Positions 13,673-19,936 of a DNA stretch of 21,914 nt are shown piece by piece. A program made the translations under genes and the position numbers. Numbering within the stretch: the stretch's first letter is position 1; each line of letters starts with the position of its first letter. The notes beneath the pieces are model-generated. The model did no database searches and had not been told where the DNA came from. It saw only the letters and a list, made by a program, of their open reading frames with translations. The stretch is from an uncultured Clostridia bacterium (lineage in GTDB: Bacteria > Bacillota > Clostridia > Oscillospirales > Oscillospiraceae). The DNA is taken from assembly GCA_937907715.1 (NCBI GenBank), contig CALERM010000059.1, positions 1 to 21,914 of the forward strand, read 5' to 3'.

Positions 13673-13950
13673 GACGCCCCCGTAAAGCTCAATGCCTCGA
13701 TCGTTCCGGTCACGGTCAGCCGGTCGCGATGCATGTGCCGCAGCTCGAGTCCGCTTCCCTCGATGGTCACCTCTCCCGTGTTCACCGCAATGACGATTTT
13801 CTCCGGCTCATAGGCAATAATTGCCCGATGGCAGTCGAGGCTGCACATCTCAAAGCCGAACAGTTCGATGTGCGGCAGATTCACCGCGATATCCAGCGGC
13901 AGATCAAAAAGCTTCGCCGCCTTTGTCAGAAGCTGTCTTGCTGTTTTCAA
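13660..13950 (-). CDS. yqfC: Sporulation protein YqfC
   Basis: This is a small soluble protein of about 96 residues with the YqfC pattern: F-D-L-P-L-D-I-A-V-N-L-P-H-I-E-L-F-G, later V-T-I-E-G-S-G-L-E-L and T-G-T-I-E-A-L-S-F. Its biochemical role is unknown; in Bacillus it is made in the mother cell under sigma-E together with YqfD. No ATG fits. TTG at 13950 has AGGGG eight bases ahead and is chosen. GTG at 13959, three codons upstream, is the alternative but would sit directly on the ribosome site. The frame remains open much further upstream, but that part overlaps the divergent ylbJ gene and is not credible. Confidence 0.88.
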   Translation of the reverse strand: MKTARQLLTKAAKLFDLPLDIAVNLPHIELFGFEMCSLDCHRAIIAYEPEKIVIAVNTGEVTIEGSGLELRHMHRDRLTVTGTIEALSFTGASCGG

Positions 13951-13973
13951 GCCCTCCACCCCTTTTCTCTGCA

Positions 13974-14017
13974 AGTCTATGCTCCGGTACTGAAATCTTG
14001 CAGGACAGACATAGATT
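13974..14017. promoter_or_regulatory. Divergent CATAGAYT boxes, candidate sigma-E -10 elements
   Basis: CATAGACT on the minus strand (13981-13974) lies 24 bases ahead of yqfC. CATAGATT on the plus strand (14010-14017) lies 20 bases ahead of ylbJ. Both resemble the sigma-E -10 consensus CATACAHT, and both flanking genes belong to the sigma-E regulon in Bacillus. The -35 regions would overlap in the 28 bases between them, where only weak matches are visible. No good sigma-A promoter is seen here. Confidence 0.5.
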
Positions 14018-14036
14018 GTTCCGTGAGGTGATTGGA

Positions 14037-15131
14037 GTGAAGCAGAATTTTGGGGAAACCCGCGCGCGGTTTTTGCAGGCGCTCGCCATCGGCGCGTGCT
14101 ATGTGTGGCTGATTGTACGCCCCGAGGATGCAAGCCGGGCAGCGACCGGGGCGCTTTCTCTTTGTGCAAAGGTGATTGTGCCGTCGCTGTTCCCGTTTTT
14201 TGTGTGCGCGAATCTATTCTGCGCGCTGCATCTGACGCAGCCTCTCGAGCGGGCGCTGTCCGGCATCATGCAGCCGGTGTTCGGCGTGCCGGGGTCCGGC
14301 GCGGCGGCGCTTGTGGTCGGGCTTACGGGCGGATACCCCTCCGGCGCGCAGACCATCGCCGCGCTGTATGCAGCCGGAAGCATCGACAAAAAAACCGCCG
14401 GGAGGCTTCTTCTGTTCTGCAACAACTGCGGTCCGGCGTTTATCTTCGGCGTCGTGGGACCGGCAGTGTTCGGAAGCAGGCTTGCCGGGCTGCTTTTATA
14501 CCTTGTCCATTGCACGTCCGCACTGCTGCTGGGCATTCTCCCGCGCAAAAAAGCAGTCGTTCTTCCCTCTGAAAATGCAGCTGCCGCGCAGGAATCTCCG
14601 CCCTCCTATTCCGCCGCCCTTACCGCCAGCGTCAAAAAAGCCGGGCAGACGGCGCTTGAGGTGTGCATGTTCGTGCTGCTGTTCGGCGTACTGACCGCGC
14701 TGGTGCAAAGCGCGCTGCAGGTATTTCTTCCGCCGTGGGCGCTGACAGCGGCAGCGGGCATTCTGGAGCTATCCGGCGGCGCGGGCGCGCTGGCAGAGCT
14801 TGCGCTCACGCAGCGCGTCAAATTTACGCTTGCATCGATGCTGCTTGCATTCGGAGGACTCAGCGTCCACGCGCAGACAAAAGCCGTGCTCACGCCCGCA
14901 GGACTGGGCAGCCTTCCGGTTTTCCTGCCGAAGCTGCTGCACGCTTTGACCGCCGGTCTTCTCAGCATCCCTGTCTACCTGCTTTTTGAAGCGCAGCTGG
15001 CATCGAGTGCGGCGTTTGCGGCTTGCGGCACAGGCGCGGGCTTTGCTTTGACGGAACTGGTGCTTGGCGTCCTTGCGTGTCCGATTTTCCGAAAAATGGC
15101 GGCTAGCAATTTGCGCCGCAATCGTGTATAA
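14037..15131 (+). CDS. ylbJ: Sporulation integral membrane protein YlbJ
   Basis: The 364-residue protein is polytopic, with about eight hydrophobic stretches and a gate/nucleoside-recognition-like architecture. YlbJ signatures are visible: GGYPSGAQ (98-105), CNNCGPAFI (128-136; the usual form is N-N-P-G-P-x-F-I) and AFGGLSVHAQ (261-270). In Bacillus, YlbJ is a mother-cell protein needed for spore formation; its transport role is unproven. The GTG at 14037 is chosen because an AGGTGA site lies five bases upstream; the frame continues upstream only into yqfC. It is often found next to coaD in Clostridia, whereas here it sits divergent from yqfC-yqfD, still with sporulation genes. Confidence 0.9.
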   Translation: MKQNFGETRARFLQALAIGACYVWLIVRPEDASRAATGALSLCAKVIVPSLFPFFVCANLFCALHLTQPLERALSGIMQPVFGVPGSGAAALVVGLTGGYPSGAQTIAALYAAGSIDKKTAGRLLLFCNNCGPAFIFGVVGPAVFGSRLAGLLLYLVHCTSALLLGILPRKKAVVLPSENAAAAQESPPSYSAALTASVKKAGQTALEVCMFVLLFGVLTALVQSALQVFLPPWALTAAAGILELSGGAGALAELALTQRVKFTLASMLLAFGGLSVHAQTKAVLTPAGLGSLPVFLPKLLHALTAGLLSIPVYLLFEAQLASSAAFAACGTGAGFALTELVLGVLACPIFRKMAASNLRRNRV

Positions 15132-15132
15132 T
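15104..15132 (+). promoter_or_regulatory. Candidate promoter of the small Cys-rich gene
   Basis: A perfect -10 TATAAT (15127-15132) overlaps the ylbJ stop. It has a weak -35 TAGCAA (15104-15109) at 17-base spacing. It would start a short transcript for the gene at 15163. Confidence 0.5.
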
Positions 15133-15162
15133 AGCGATTGCGCAAGAAAAGGAAAGGCGGCG

Positions 15163-15378
15163 ATGCAATTGCTGTTTCGAAAAAAAATCGACCGGTACTG
15201 TACCTACTGTCAGTTTGCGGGGCGCATTGACGACGCGCGCATGATCTGCCAGCATTATGGCGTCGTCCCCTGCGAGCATCACTGCCGTCGCTTCCGGTAC
15301 GATCCTTTGAAGCGCGTTCCCGGACGCGCAAAGCCGAAGGAGTTCCAGAAATTTGAGACGCAGGACTTCAGCCTGTAG
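15163..15378 (+). CDS. Small conserved Cys-rich protein, possible metal binding
   Basis: This 71-residue protein has cysteines at 13, 16, 29, 37 and 41 (C-x2-C, then C-x7-C-x3-C). The C-terminal signature is F-R-Y-D-P-L-K-R-V-P, with the end F-E-T-Q-D-F-S-L. Small proteins with C-x-x-C ... C-R-K-F-x-Y-D-P-x-K-R-x-P and a D-F-S-L end are common hypothetical proteins in Clostridia; I recognise the family pattern but not a function. A zinc ribbon-like fold is possible. The ATG follows a GGAAAGG ribosome site. It lies 31 bases after ylbJ and ends just before a strong terminator. Confidence 0.8.
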   Translation: MQLLFRKKIDRYCTYCQFAGRIDDARMICQHYGVVPCEHHCRRFRYDPLKRVPGRAKPKEFQKFETQDFSL

Positions 15379-15397
15379 CATCCAGAAATTATAAATT

Positions 15398-15445
15398 GCC
15401 CCGTTTATCGGACATTTTATTCCGTCCGATAAACGGGGCTTTTTA
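15398..15445 (+). terminator. Strong intrinsic terminator after the Cys-rich gene
   Basis: A 16-bp perfect stem GCCCCGTTTATCGGAC / GTCCGATAAACGGGGC with a 10-base loop is followed by TTTTT. It separates ylbJ and the small gene from the sugar module. Confidence 0.95.
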
Positions 15446-15483
15446 ATTATTTCGGGGATCTCAGGCTCTATTTTGCAAATCGT

Positions 15484-15512
15484 TTGACAATTATTTTGAC
15501 ATATGCTACAGT
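15484..15512 (+). promoter_or_regulatory. Promoter of the lyxose isomerase/kinase unit
   Basis: A perfect -35 TTGACA (15484-15489) is 17 bases from a -10 TACAGT (15507-15512). It is followed by a short leader and an AAAGGAGA ribosome site at the isomerase gene. I see no clear cre box or other operator. Confidence 0.75.
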
Positions 15513-15548
15513 GAAGCCGCAAATCCCATTCCGAAAAGGAGATTTCCC

Positions 15549-16235
15549 ATGAAGCGTTCTGAAATCAACAAGGCTCTTCGCGAGCTGGAAGCGATGTGCA
15601 AAAAATATCACTGCTATCTGCCGCCGTTCTGTCATTTTACCCCCGACGAATGGCAGAGCAAGGGACATGAATATGACGAGGTCCGCGAGTGCATGCTCGG
15701 CTGGGACATCACCGACTACGGTCGGGGAAACTTCGACAAGCTGGGTTTCTCGCTCATCACCATCCGCAACGGAAACCGCAAGCATGCGGACAAGTACCCC
15801 AAGGTCTATGCGGAAAAGCTCCTGTTTCTGAAAGAGGGGCAGTACTCCCCCAATCACTTCCACTGGTTCAAGACCGAGGACATCATCAACCGCGGCGGCG
15901 GCAATGTGCTGATCCGCGTGTATAACTCCAAAGAGGACGAGTCCATCGACTATGAATCCGACGTCGTCGTCCACACCGACGGCAAATCCTGCACCGTGCC
16001 TGCCGGAACGCAGATTCGTCTGGCGCCGGGTGAGAGCATCTATGTCTATCAGGGTCTGTATCATGATTTTACCGTTGAGCCCGGCACGGGCGACGTACTG
16101 CTCGGAGAGGTCAGCCAGTGCAACGACGACAACACCGACAACCGCTTCAATCCGCCCATGGGCCGCTTCCCGGCGATTGAAGAGGACGAGCCGCCGTACC
16201 GGCTTTTGTGCAACGAATACCCCGCGGCAAAGTAA
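15549..16235 (+). CDS. D-lyxose isomerase
   Basis: This 228-residue cupin-type isomerase interconverts D-lyxose and D-xylulose; family members also act on D-mannose/D-fructose. The metal ligands expected for the family are visible: NHFHWFKTED gives His103, His105 and Glu110, and Y-H-D gives His172. Other family-like stretches are K-V-Y-A-E-K-L-L-F (86-94) and G-S-I/ESIYVYQGLYHDF (about 162-174). It is cytoplasmic, with no signal peptide. It is the first gene of a unit with a PfkB kinase, starting 24 bases after its stop, and a broken FGGY-type kinase. The context suggests use of an unusual aldose; the true substrate cannot be read from the sequence. Confidence 0.92.
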   Translation: MKRSEINKALRELEAMCKKYHCYLPPFCHFTPDEWQSKGHEYDEVRECMLGWDITDYGRGNFDKLGFSLITIRNGNRKHADKYPKVYAEKLLFLKEGQYSPNHFHWFKTEDIINRGGGNVLIRVYNSKEDESIDYESDVVVHTDGKSCTVPAGTQIRLAPGESIYVYQGLYHDFTVEPGTGDVLLGEVSQCNDDNTDNRFNPPMGRFPAIEEDEPPYRLLCNEYPAAK

Positions 16236-16259
16236 CCACAGCAGGAAGGGACAAGACAT

Positions 16260-17225
16260 ATGATCGACGTTGTTGCTCTGGGCGAGCTTCTCATTGACTT
16301 CGCCGCCAAATCCGCAGATGCGAATGGCTACCCCACCATGGCGGCAAACCCCGGCGGCGCGCCCGGCAATTTTCTCGCCGCGCTGGGCGTCTACGGATGC
16401 AAGACCGCATTTCTCGGCAAGGTCGGTGCGGACACATTCGGCAGAATGCTGCGCCGGACGATGCAGCATGCCGGAATCGAAACAAAGGGCATTGTCGAAG
16501 ACCCGGAGGTCTTTACAACCCTCGCCTTCGTCACCTTCGACGAAACCGGAGACCGCTCGTTCTCCTTCGCGCGCAAGCCCGGTGCAGACACACAGCTTCG
16601 CTGGGACGAGGTGAACCTGCACCTGATCGACGAGGGGCGTGTGTTCCACTTCGGAACGCTCAGCCTCACCGACGAGCCGGCGCGCACCGCCACACAGCAG
16701 GCAGTCGCCTACGCAAAGTCGAAGGGGAAACTCATCACCTGCGACCCCAATCTGCGCGAGCCGCTCTGGAAAACCCGGGCTGCGGCAAAGGAGCAGATGC
16801 TCTGGAGTCTTGCGCAGTCCGACGTCGTCAAAATCAGCGACAACGAGGTCGCGTTTCTCTGGAGCTGCTCGCCCGAGGAAGGCGCGCAGCGGCTATTGGA
16901 GGAATTTGACGTAAAGCTCGCGATGGTCACGCTCGGACCGGATGGCTGTCTGTTAAAAACGAAGCATGCGCTCTTCCGCGCGCCTGCCCCCGTCGTCCAT
17001 CCGGTCGACACCACCGGCGCAGGCGATATCTTCGGCGGCAGCGCCGTAGCAAGGCTTCTGGAGCTCGGGAAAGCGCCGGAAGATCTGACGCAGGAGGACC
17101 TTTTCTTCATCGGAAGCTACGCCCTGACGGCGGCAAGTCTTTCCACCGAACATTCGGGCGGCATCCCGAGCATCCCCGAAAAACAGGCGGTGCTTGCTGC
17201 AATGCAGGCAGGAGCGCGCACATGA
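16260..17225 (+). CDS. PfkB-family sugar kinase, fructokinase-like
   Basis: This 321-residue ribokinase-fold enzyme phosphorylates a sugar with ATP. Visible motifs are the N-terminal V-V-A-L-G-E-L-L-I-D-F, the substrate-loop P-G-G-A-P-G-N-F-L-A-A-L (31-42), C-D-P-N-L-R (161-166), and the catalytic/anion-hole motif DTTGAGD (250-256) with Asp256 as the likely base. The overall pattern is closest to bacterial fructokinases, but PfkB substrates are hard to predict. Next to an isomerase that can make fructose or xylulose, it is a reasonable next step in the pathway. Its stop overlaps the start of the kinase remnant at 17222 as ATGA. An AGGAAGGG ribosome site is nine bases ahead. Confidence 0.9.
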   Translation: MIDVVALGELLIDFAAKSADANGYPTMAANPGGAPGNFLAALGVYGCKTAFLGKVGADTFGRMLRRTMQHAGIETKGIVEDPEVFTTLAFVTFDETGDRSFSFARKPGADTQLRWDEVNLHLIDEGRVFHFGTLSLTDEPARTATQQAVAYAKSKGKLITCDPNLREPLWKTRAAAKEQMLWSLAQSDVVKISDNEVAFLWSCSPEEGAQRLLEEFDVKLAMVTLGPDGCLLKTKHALFRAPAPVVHPVDTTGAGDIFGGSAVARLLELGKAPEDLTQEDLFFIGSYALTAASLSTEHSGGIPSIPEKQAVLAAMQAGART

Positions 17226-17538
17226 AAGCGCTCGGTCTGGATTTGGGAACCACCTCGACCAGTGCGGTGGTATTGGAAACAGATTCCGGCGTTTTGGCGG
17301 CAAAAACCGTTCAGAACGCCGCCATTGTGTCGGACGGCGAGCTGGTCGGAAACTCCCGGTATTTTACCGGCGAGGTCGGTCATACCATCATCCGCTTTGA
17401 CGGCAGGCGGCAGGAAATTTCCGTCAAAGCGCTTTTCAGCAGCACGGACAGCATCCGAATCTATCCGTCCAGTCAGGCCCGAATGTCGGCACGCTCTCTG
17501 CCCCCGACGTTGTCTTCGACAAGTTTTTCCGTATATAA
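17222..17538 (+). pseudogene. Truncated, chimeric FGGY-kinase remnant
   Basis: The first 30-40 codons read as the start of an FGGY carbohydrate kinase: the ATP-binding segment GLDLGTTSTSAVVL, then a short G-V-L turn. FGGY enzymes are about 480-520 residues. Here the kinase similarity ends near 17345 and the sequence continues as something else (Y-F-T-G-E-V-G-H-T-I-I-R-F-D-G-R-R-Q-E ...). The starting frame stays open to 17614, but its last part crosses a terminator hairpin. In the +2 frame a protein-like tail S-G-P-N-V-G-T-L-S-A-P-D-V-V-F-D-K-F-F-R-I ends with TAA at 17536-17538. Adding one base near 17476 would join the two frames. The best reading is an internal deletion that fused two genes, plus a frameshift. 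The donor of the second part is not recognised. Confidence 0.65.
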
Positions 17539-17539
17539 C

Positions 17540-17575
17540 CATCGCCGCAGTACGTTTGACTGTACTGCGGCGATG
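17540..17575 (+). terminator. Terminator hairpin between the sugar module and galM
   Basis: A 14-bp perfect stem CATCGCCGCAGTAC / GTACTGCGGCGATG with an 8-base loop lies between the convergent units. The plus-strand side is followed by a T-rich but interrupted tract. On the minus strand the downstream bases are less T-rich, so action on galM is less certain. Confidence 0.75.
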
Positions 17576-17592
17576 TTCTCGTTCGTTTTGTT

Positions 17593-18624
17593 TTATTTGT
17601 TGAAGAAAGCGTAAACCGTAACCTGATGGTATCGCTCGCCCGCTTTGAGAACCGGCTTGCGGAACGCCTCACACTGCATCGCGTTCGGATAGAACTGCGT
17701 CTCAAGACACACCGCGTCGCGCTTTTCATACATCGCGCCGCCCTTGCCCGTCCAGGGTCCGAGGAAGTTTGCCGCATAGAGCTGCACGCCTGGCATGGTT
17801 GTCGAAACGCGCATCGTAATGCCGCTTTCCGCGCTGGAAAGAACCGCTGCCGGCAAAAGCGCCCCGGTATCTGCCAGACAGAAATTATGGTCGTAGCCGC
17901 CGCAGTTGCGAAGCTGCACGTCGTCCTGCCCGATATCGCGCCCGACCGGTTTCGGCACGCGGAAGTCAAACGGTGTCCCGTCAACCGGCAGGATGTTACC
18001 CGTCGGCATACACTGGTCGCTGTTTTCGGTGAAGCGGTCGGCATAGATCTGCAGCATATGCGTAAGCGCCGTGCCGCCGCCGTTCAGGTTAAAATAGCTG
18101 TGGTTCGTGAGATTGCAGAGCGTGTCCTGATCACTCACGGCATCATAGGTGATGGTCAGCGCGCCGTTTGCCACGCAGTAGCTTACGCTCACGCGCAGCG
18201 TGCCGGGATAGCCCTCTTCGCCGTCCGGCGAGACGCGGGAGAATTTCACGCCGTCTTCCAGAACCTCTGCGTCCCAGATATATTTATCAAAGCCGCGCAG
18301 ACCTCCGTGCAGATGGTTCTTGCCGTCGTTCTTCGCAAGGGTATACGTCTTGCCGTTCAGTGTAAACTGTGCGTCCCCCAGCCGGTTTGCAACACGCCCC
18401 ACGCACGCGCCGAGATAGCCGTCGTGCGTTTCGTAGCCCTCGATCGTGTCGTGCCCGAGGACGACGTCAACCGGCTTTCCGTTTTTGTCCGGCACCAGCA
18501 GCGCCTGCACCGTCGCGCCGTAGTCCAGTACCCGCGCGGTCAGCTCCGGCGTCCGGATTTCAAAAAGCGTCACAGCCTCGCCGCGCGCCGTCTTTCCAAA
18601 GGGTTTGCGTTCGATGTTCATCAT
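17593..18624 (-). CDS. galM: Aldose 1-epimerase (galactose mutarotase)
   Basis: GalM interconverts the alpha and beta anomers of aldoses such as galactose and glucose. The 343-residue protein has the family's active-site segments: NHLHGG (103-108), catalytic NHSYFNL with His175, GYDHNF (243-248), and ETQFYPNA with Glu308 as the probable base. There is no signal peptide, so it is cytoplasmic. The first of two consecutive ATGs is taken as the start, eight bases after AAGGAG. It is a single-gene unit convergent with the lyxose isomerase/kinase module, which also handles sugars that undergo mutarotation. Confidence 0.95.
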   Translation of the reverse strand: MMNIERKPFGKTARGEAVTLFEIRTPELTARVLDYGATVQALLVPDKNGKPVDVVLGHDTIEGYETHDGYLGACVGRVANRLGDAQFTLNGKTYTLAKNDGKNHLHGGLRGFDKYIWDAEVLEDGVKFSRVSPDGEEGYPGTLRVSVSYCVANGALTITYDAVSDQDTLCNLTNHSYFNLNGGGTALTHMLQIYADRFTENSDQCMPTGNILPVDGTPFDFRVPKPVGRDIGQDDVQLRNCGGYDHNFCLADTGALLPAAVLSSAESGITMRVSTTMPGVQLYAANFLGPWTGKGGAMYEKRDAVCLETQFYPNAMQCEAFRKPVLKAGERYHQVTVYAFFNK

Positions 18625-18659
18625 TCGGGATGCTCCTTCCGCAGTTTTCTTCTGTTTGA

Positions 18660-18688
18660 ATTATAAACGCGAAGGCGCCGGAAGTCAA
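18660..18688 (-). promoter_or_regulatory. Promoter of galM
   Basis: On the minus strand the -35 TTGACT (18688-18683) and a perfect -10 TATAAT (18665-18660) are separated by 17 bases. The leader is about 30 bases and ends in the AAGGAG ribosome site. Confidence 0.88.
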
Positions 18689-18762
18689 TTGCTGCAAAAG
18701 CCGTGCAGGCTCCGGCAATTTTGGTCTTGACGCGCAGGTATCGCCGCATGCGGGAATCCGCC

Positions 18763-18792
18763 TTGACTTGCGCCGTATCTCTGCATTAAACT
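18763..18792 (+). promoter_or_regulatory. Candidate promoter of the U32-like gene
   Basis: TTGACT (18763-18768) and TAAACT (18787-18792) are 18 bases apart, about 65 bases ahead of the start codon. Downstream the leader contains a hairpin with arms CTGCCGC and GCGGCAG (about 18810-18835). The rest of the 18625-18858 gap shows no gene. Confidence 0.5.
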
Positions 18793-18858
18793 AGAATGCA
18801 TCTGAAAACTGCCGCAGGGACATGCCGCGGCAGATATGGGATAGGAGTATGGAAACCT

Positions 18859-19761
18859 ATGAGCGAATTGACTGCGCACTTTCATCTGCCGGGCTTATTT
18901 GAATTCTATGAGTTCTACCGCGTATTTCTGCCGCTTTACCGGGCGCACCGGGAATTTTTTTATGACTGGTGCGAGATTGCCTCGATCTACGGCGCACCGG
19001 AAGGCCGTATCTGGGGCGGCGGGCGCGTCGGCTCCGGCAGCGCGGGCGCGCAGGAGGTTCTGACGCTGACGCAGGATTTCGGCATCTCCGCCCGGCTGAC
19101 GTTCAGCAATTGCCTTCTGCGCTCTGAGCATCTGAATGACCGTCCATGCAACGCGCTTTGCCGCGCGTTTTCTGATTCTGACGGACCGCAGAACGGCGTG
19201 ATTGTCCACTCCGAGCTGCTGCTGAACTATCTCCAAAAGCATTACCCCCGGCTCTATTTCGTCTCGTCGACAACGAAGGTGCTGACCCGGTTTTCGCAGC
19301 TGCGGCAGGAGCTGGAACGGGACGACTTTTCCTATGTCGTGCCGGATTTCCGGCTGAACCGGTCGTTTGCGCAGCTGCAAGCGCTGCCGCAGGCGCTGAA
19401 AAGCAAGACGGAATTTCTCTGCAACGAGGGCTGCTGGTCCGGCTGTACGGAGCGGCGCGCCTGCTATGAAGCCGTCAGCCGGAAAAATCTCGGAGAACCC
19501 GGTCCGGAGCATCGCTGCACCGCCCCGGATGCGGTAAACGGCTACCGCTTTTCCCGCGCGATGGAAGGTCCCGGCTTCATCGGCGTGCATGATATTCAGA
19601 ACATGTATCTTCCCATGGGCTTTTCGCAGTTCAAAATCGAAGGACGCGGACTTGGAACCGCGCTTTTACTGGAGTTTCTGCTCCATTATCTGACAAAGCC
19701 GGAGTATCATCTGCACGTGCGCGAGGCGCTGTATCTGGACAATACGTTGGACCTGTTCTGA
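18859..19761 (+). CDS. U32/UbiU-UbiV-like TIM-barrel protein with Cys cluster
   Basis: I do not recognise this 300-residue protein as a named enzyme. Its layout recalls the U32 peptidase/UbiU-UbiV group. There is a barrel-like first part ending in V-V-P-D-F-R-L-N. The segment F-L-C-N-E-G-C follows, with cysteines at 188, 192, 196 and 202 and a further one at 220. The end carries Q-F-K-I-E-G-R-G (about 247-254), comparable to the F-K-I-E-G-R of U32 proteins. UbiU and UbiV bind a 4Fe-4S cluster through four cysteines, so an iron-sulfur site is possible here; that is inference. An in-frame extension upstream lacks a start with a ribosome site, so ATG at 18859, behind TAGGAG, is used. It stands alone with its own promoter, and its partner genes are not visible. 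Confidence 0.6.
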   Translation: MSELTAHFHLPGLFEFYEFYRVFLPLYRAHREFFYDWCEIASIYGAPEGRIWGGGRVGSGSAGAQEVLTLTQDFGISARLTFSNCLLRSEHLNDRPCNALCRAFSDSDGPQNGVIVHSELLLNYLQKHYPRLYFVSSTTKVLTRFSQLRQELERDDFSYVVPDFRLNRSFAQLQALPQALKSKTEFLCNEGCWSGCTERRACYEAVSRKNLGEPGPEHRCTAPDAVNGYRFSRAMEGPGFIGVHDIQNMYLPMGFSQFKIEGRGLGTALLLEFLLHYLTKPEYHLHVREALYLDNTLDLF

Positions 19762-19820
19762 GCCGTCCGCCCCGCGCCGTGCCCCATGTAAAAAAAGATA
19801 TAGCCTGAGCAAAAAATATT

Positions 19821-19849
19821 TTGAAAAATATCAGGTTATCGTGTATAGT
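19821..19849 (+). promoter_or_regulatory. Promoter of the ABC transporter unit, with overlapping inverted repeat
   Basis: The -35 TTGAAA (19821-19826) and the -10 TATAGT (19844-19849) are separated by 17 bases. An A/T-rich inverted repeat ATATTTT-GA-AAAATAT (19816-19831), flanked by CCTGA and TCAGG (19804-19835), covers the -35 and could be an operator. The leader to 19936 shows no riboswitch consensus that I recognise. Confidence 0.65.
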
Positions 19850-19936
19850 AAGAGTGATAAAACCCGGCGGCGCATCTCACCGGCTTGCCGCTTCCGATGA
19901 GCGCGGGCATACTTCAGCAAAAGGAGAGTGGGACGA

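Noticed and set aside
15468..16649. A 393-codon minus-strand frame across the lyxose isomerase and kinase genes
   Set aside because: It lies opposite two well-supported enzymes and shows no family motif; it is a codon-bias shadow.
17539..17614. Extension of the kinase-remnant frame to a stop at 17614
   Set aside because: This part crosses a 14-bp terminator hairpin and has no protein-like character, so the gene is taken to end at 17538.
19850..19936. Purine-type riboswitch ahead of the ABC transporter
   Set aside because: No purine riboswitch core or other known aptamer consensus could be found in the leader.
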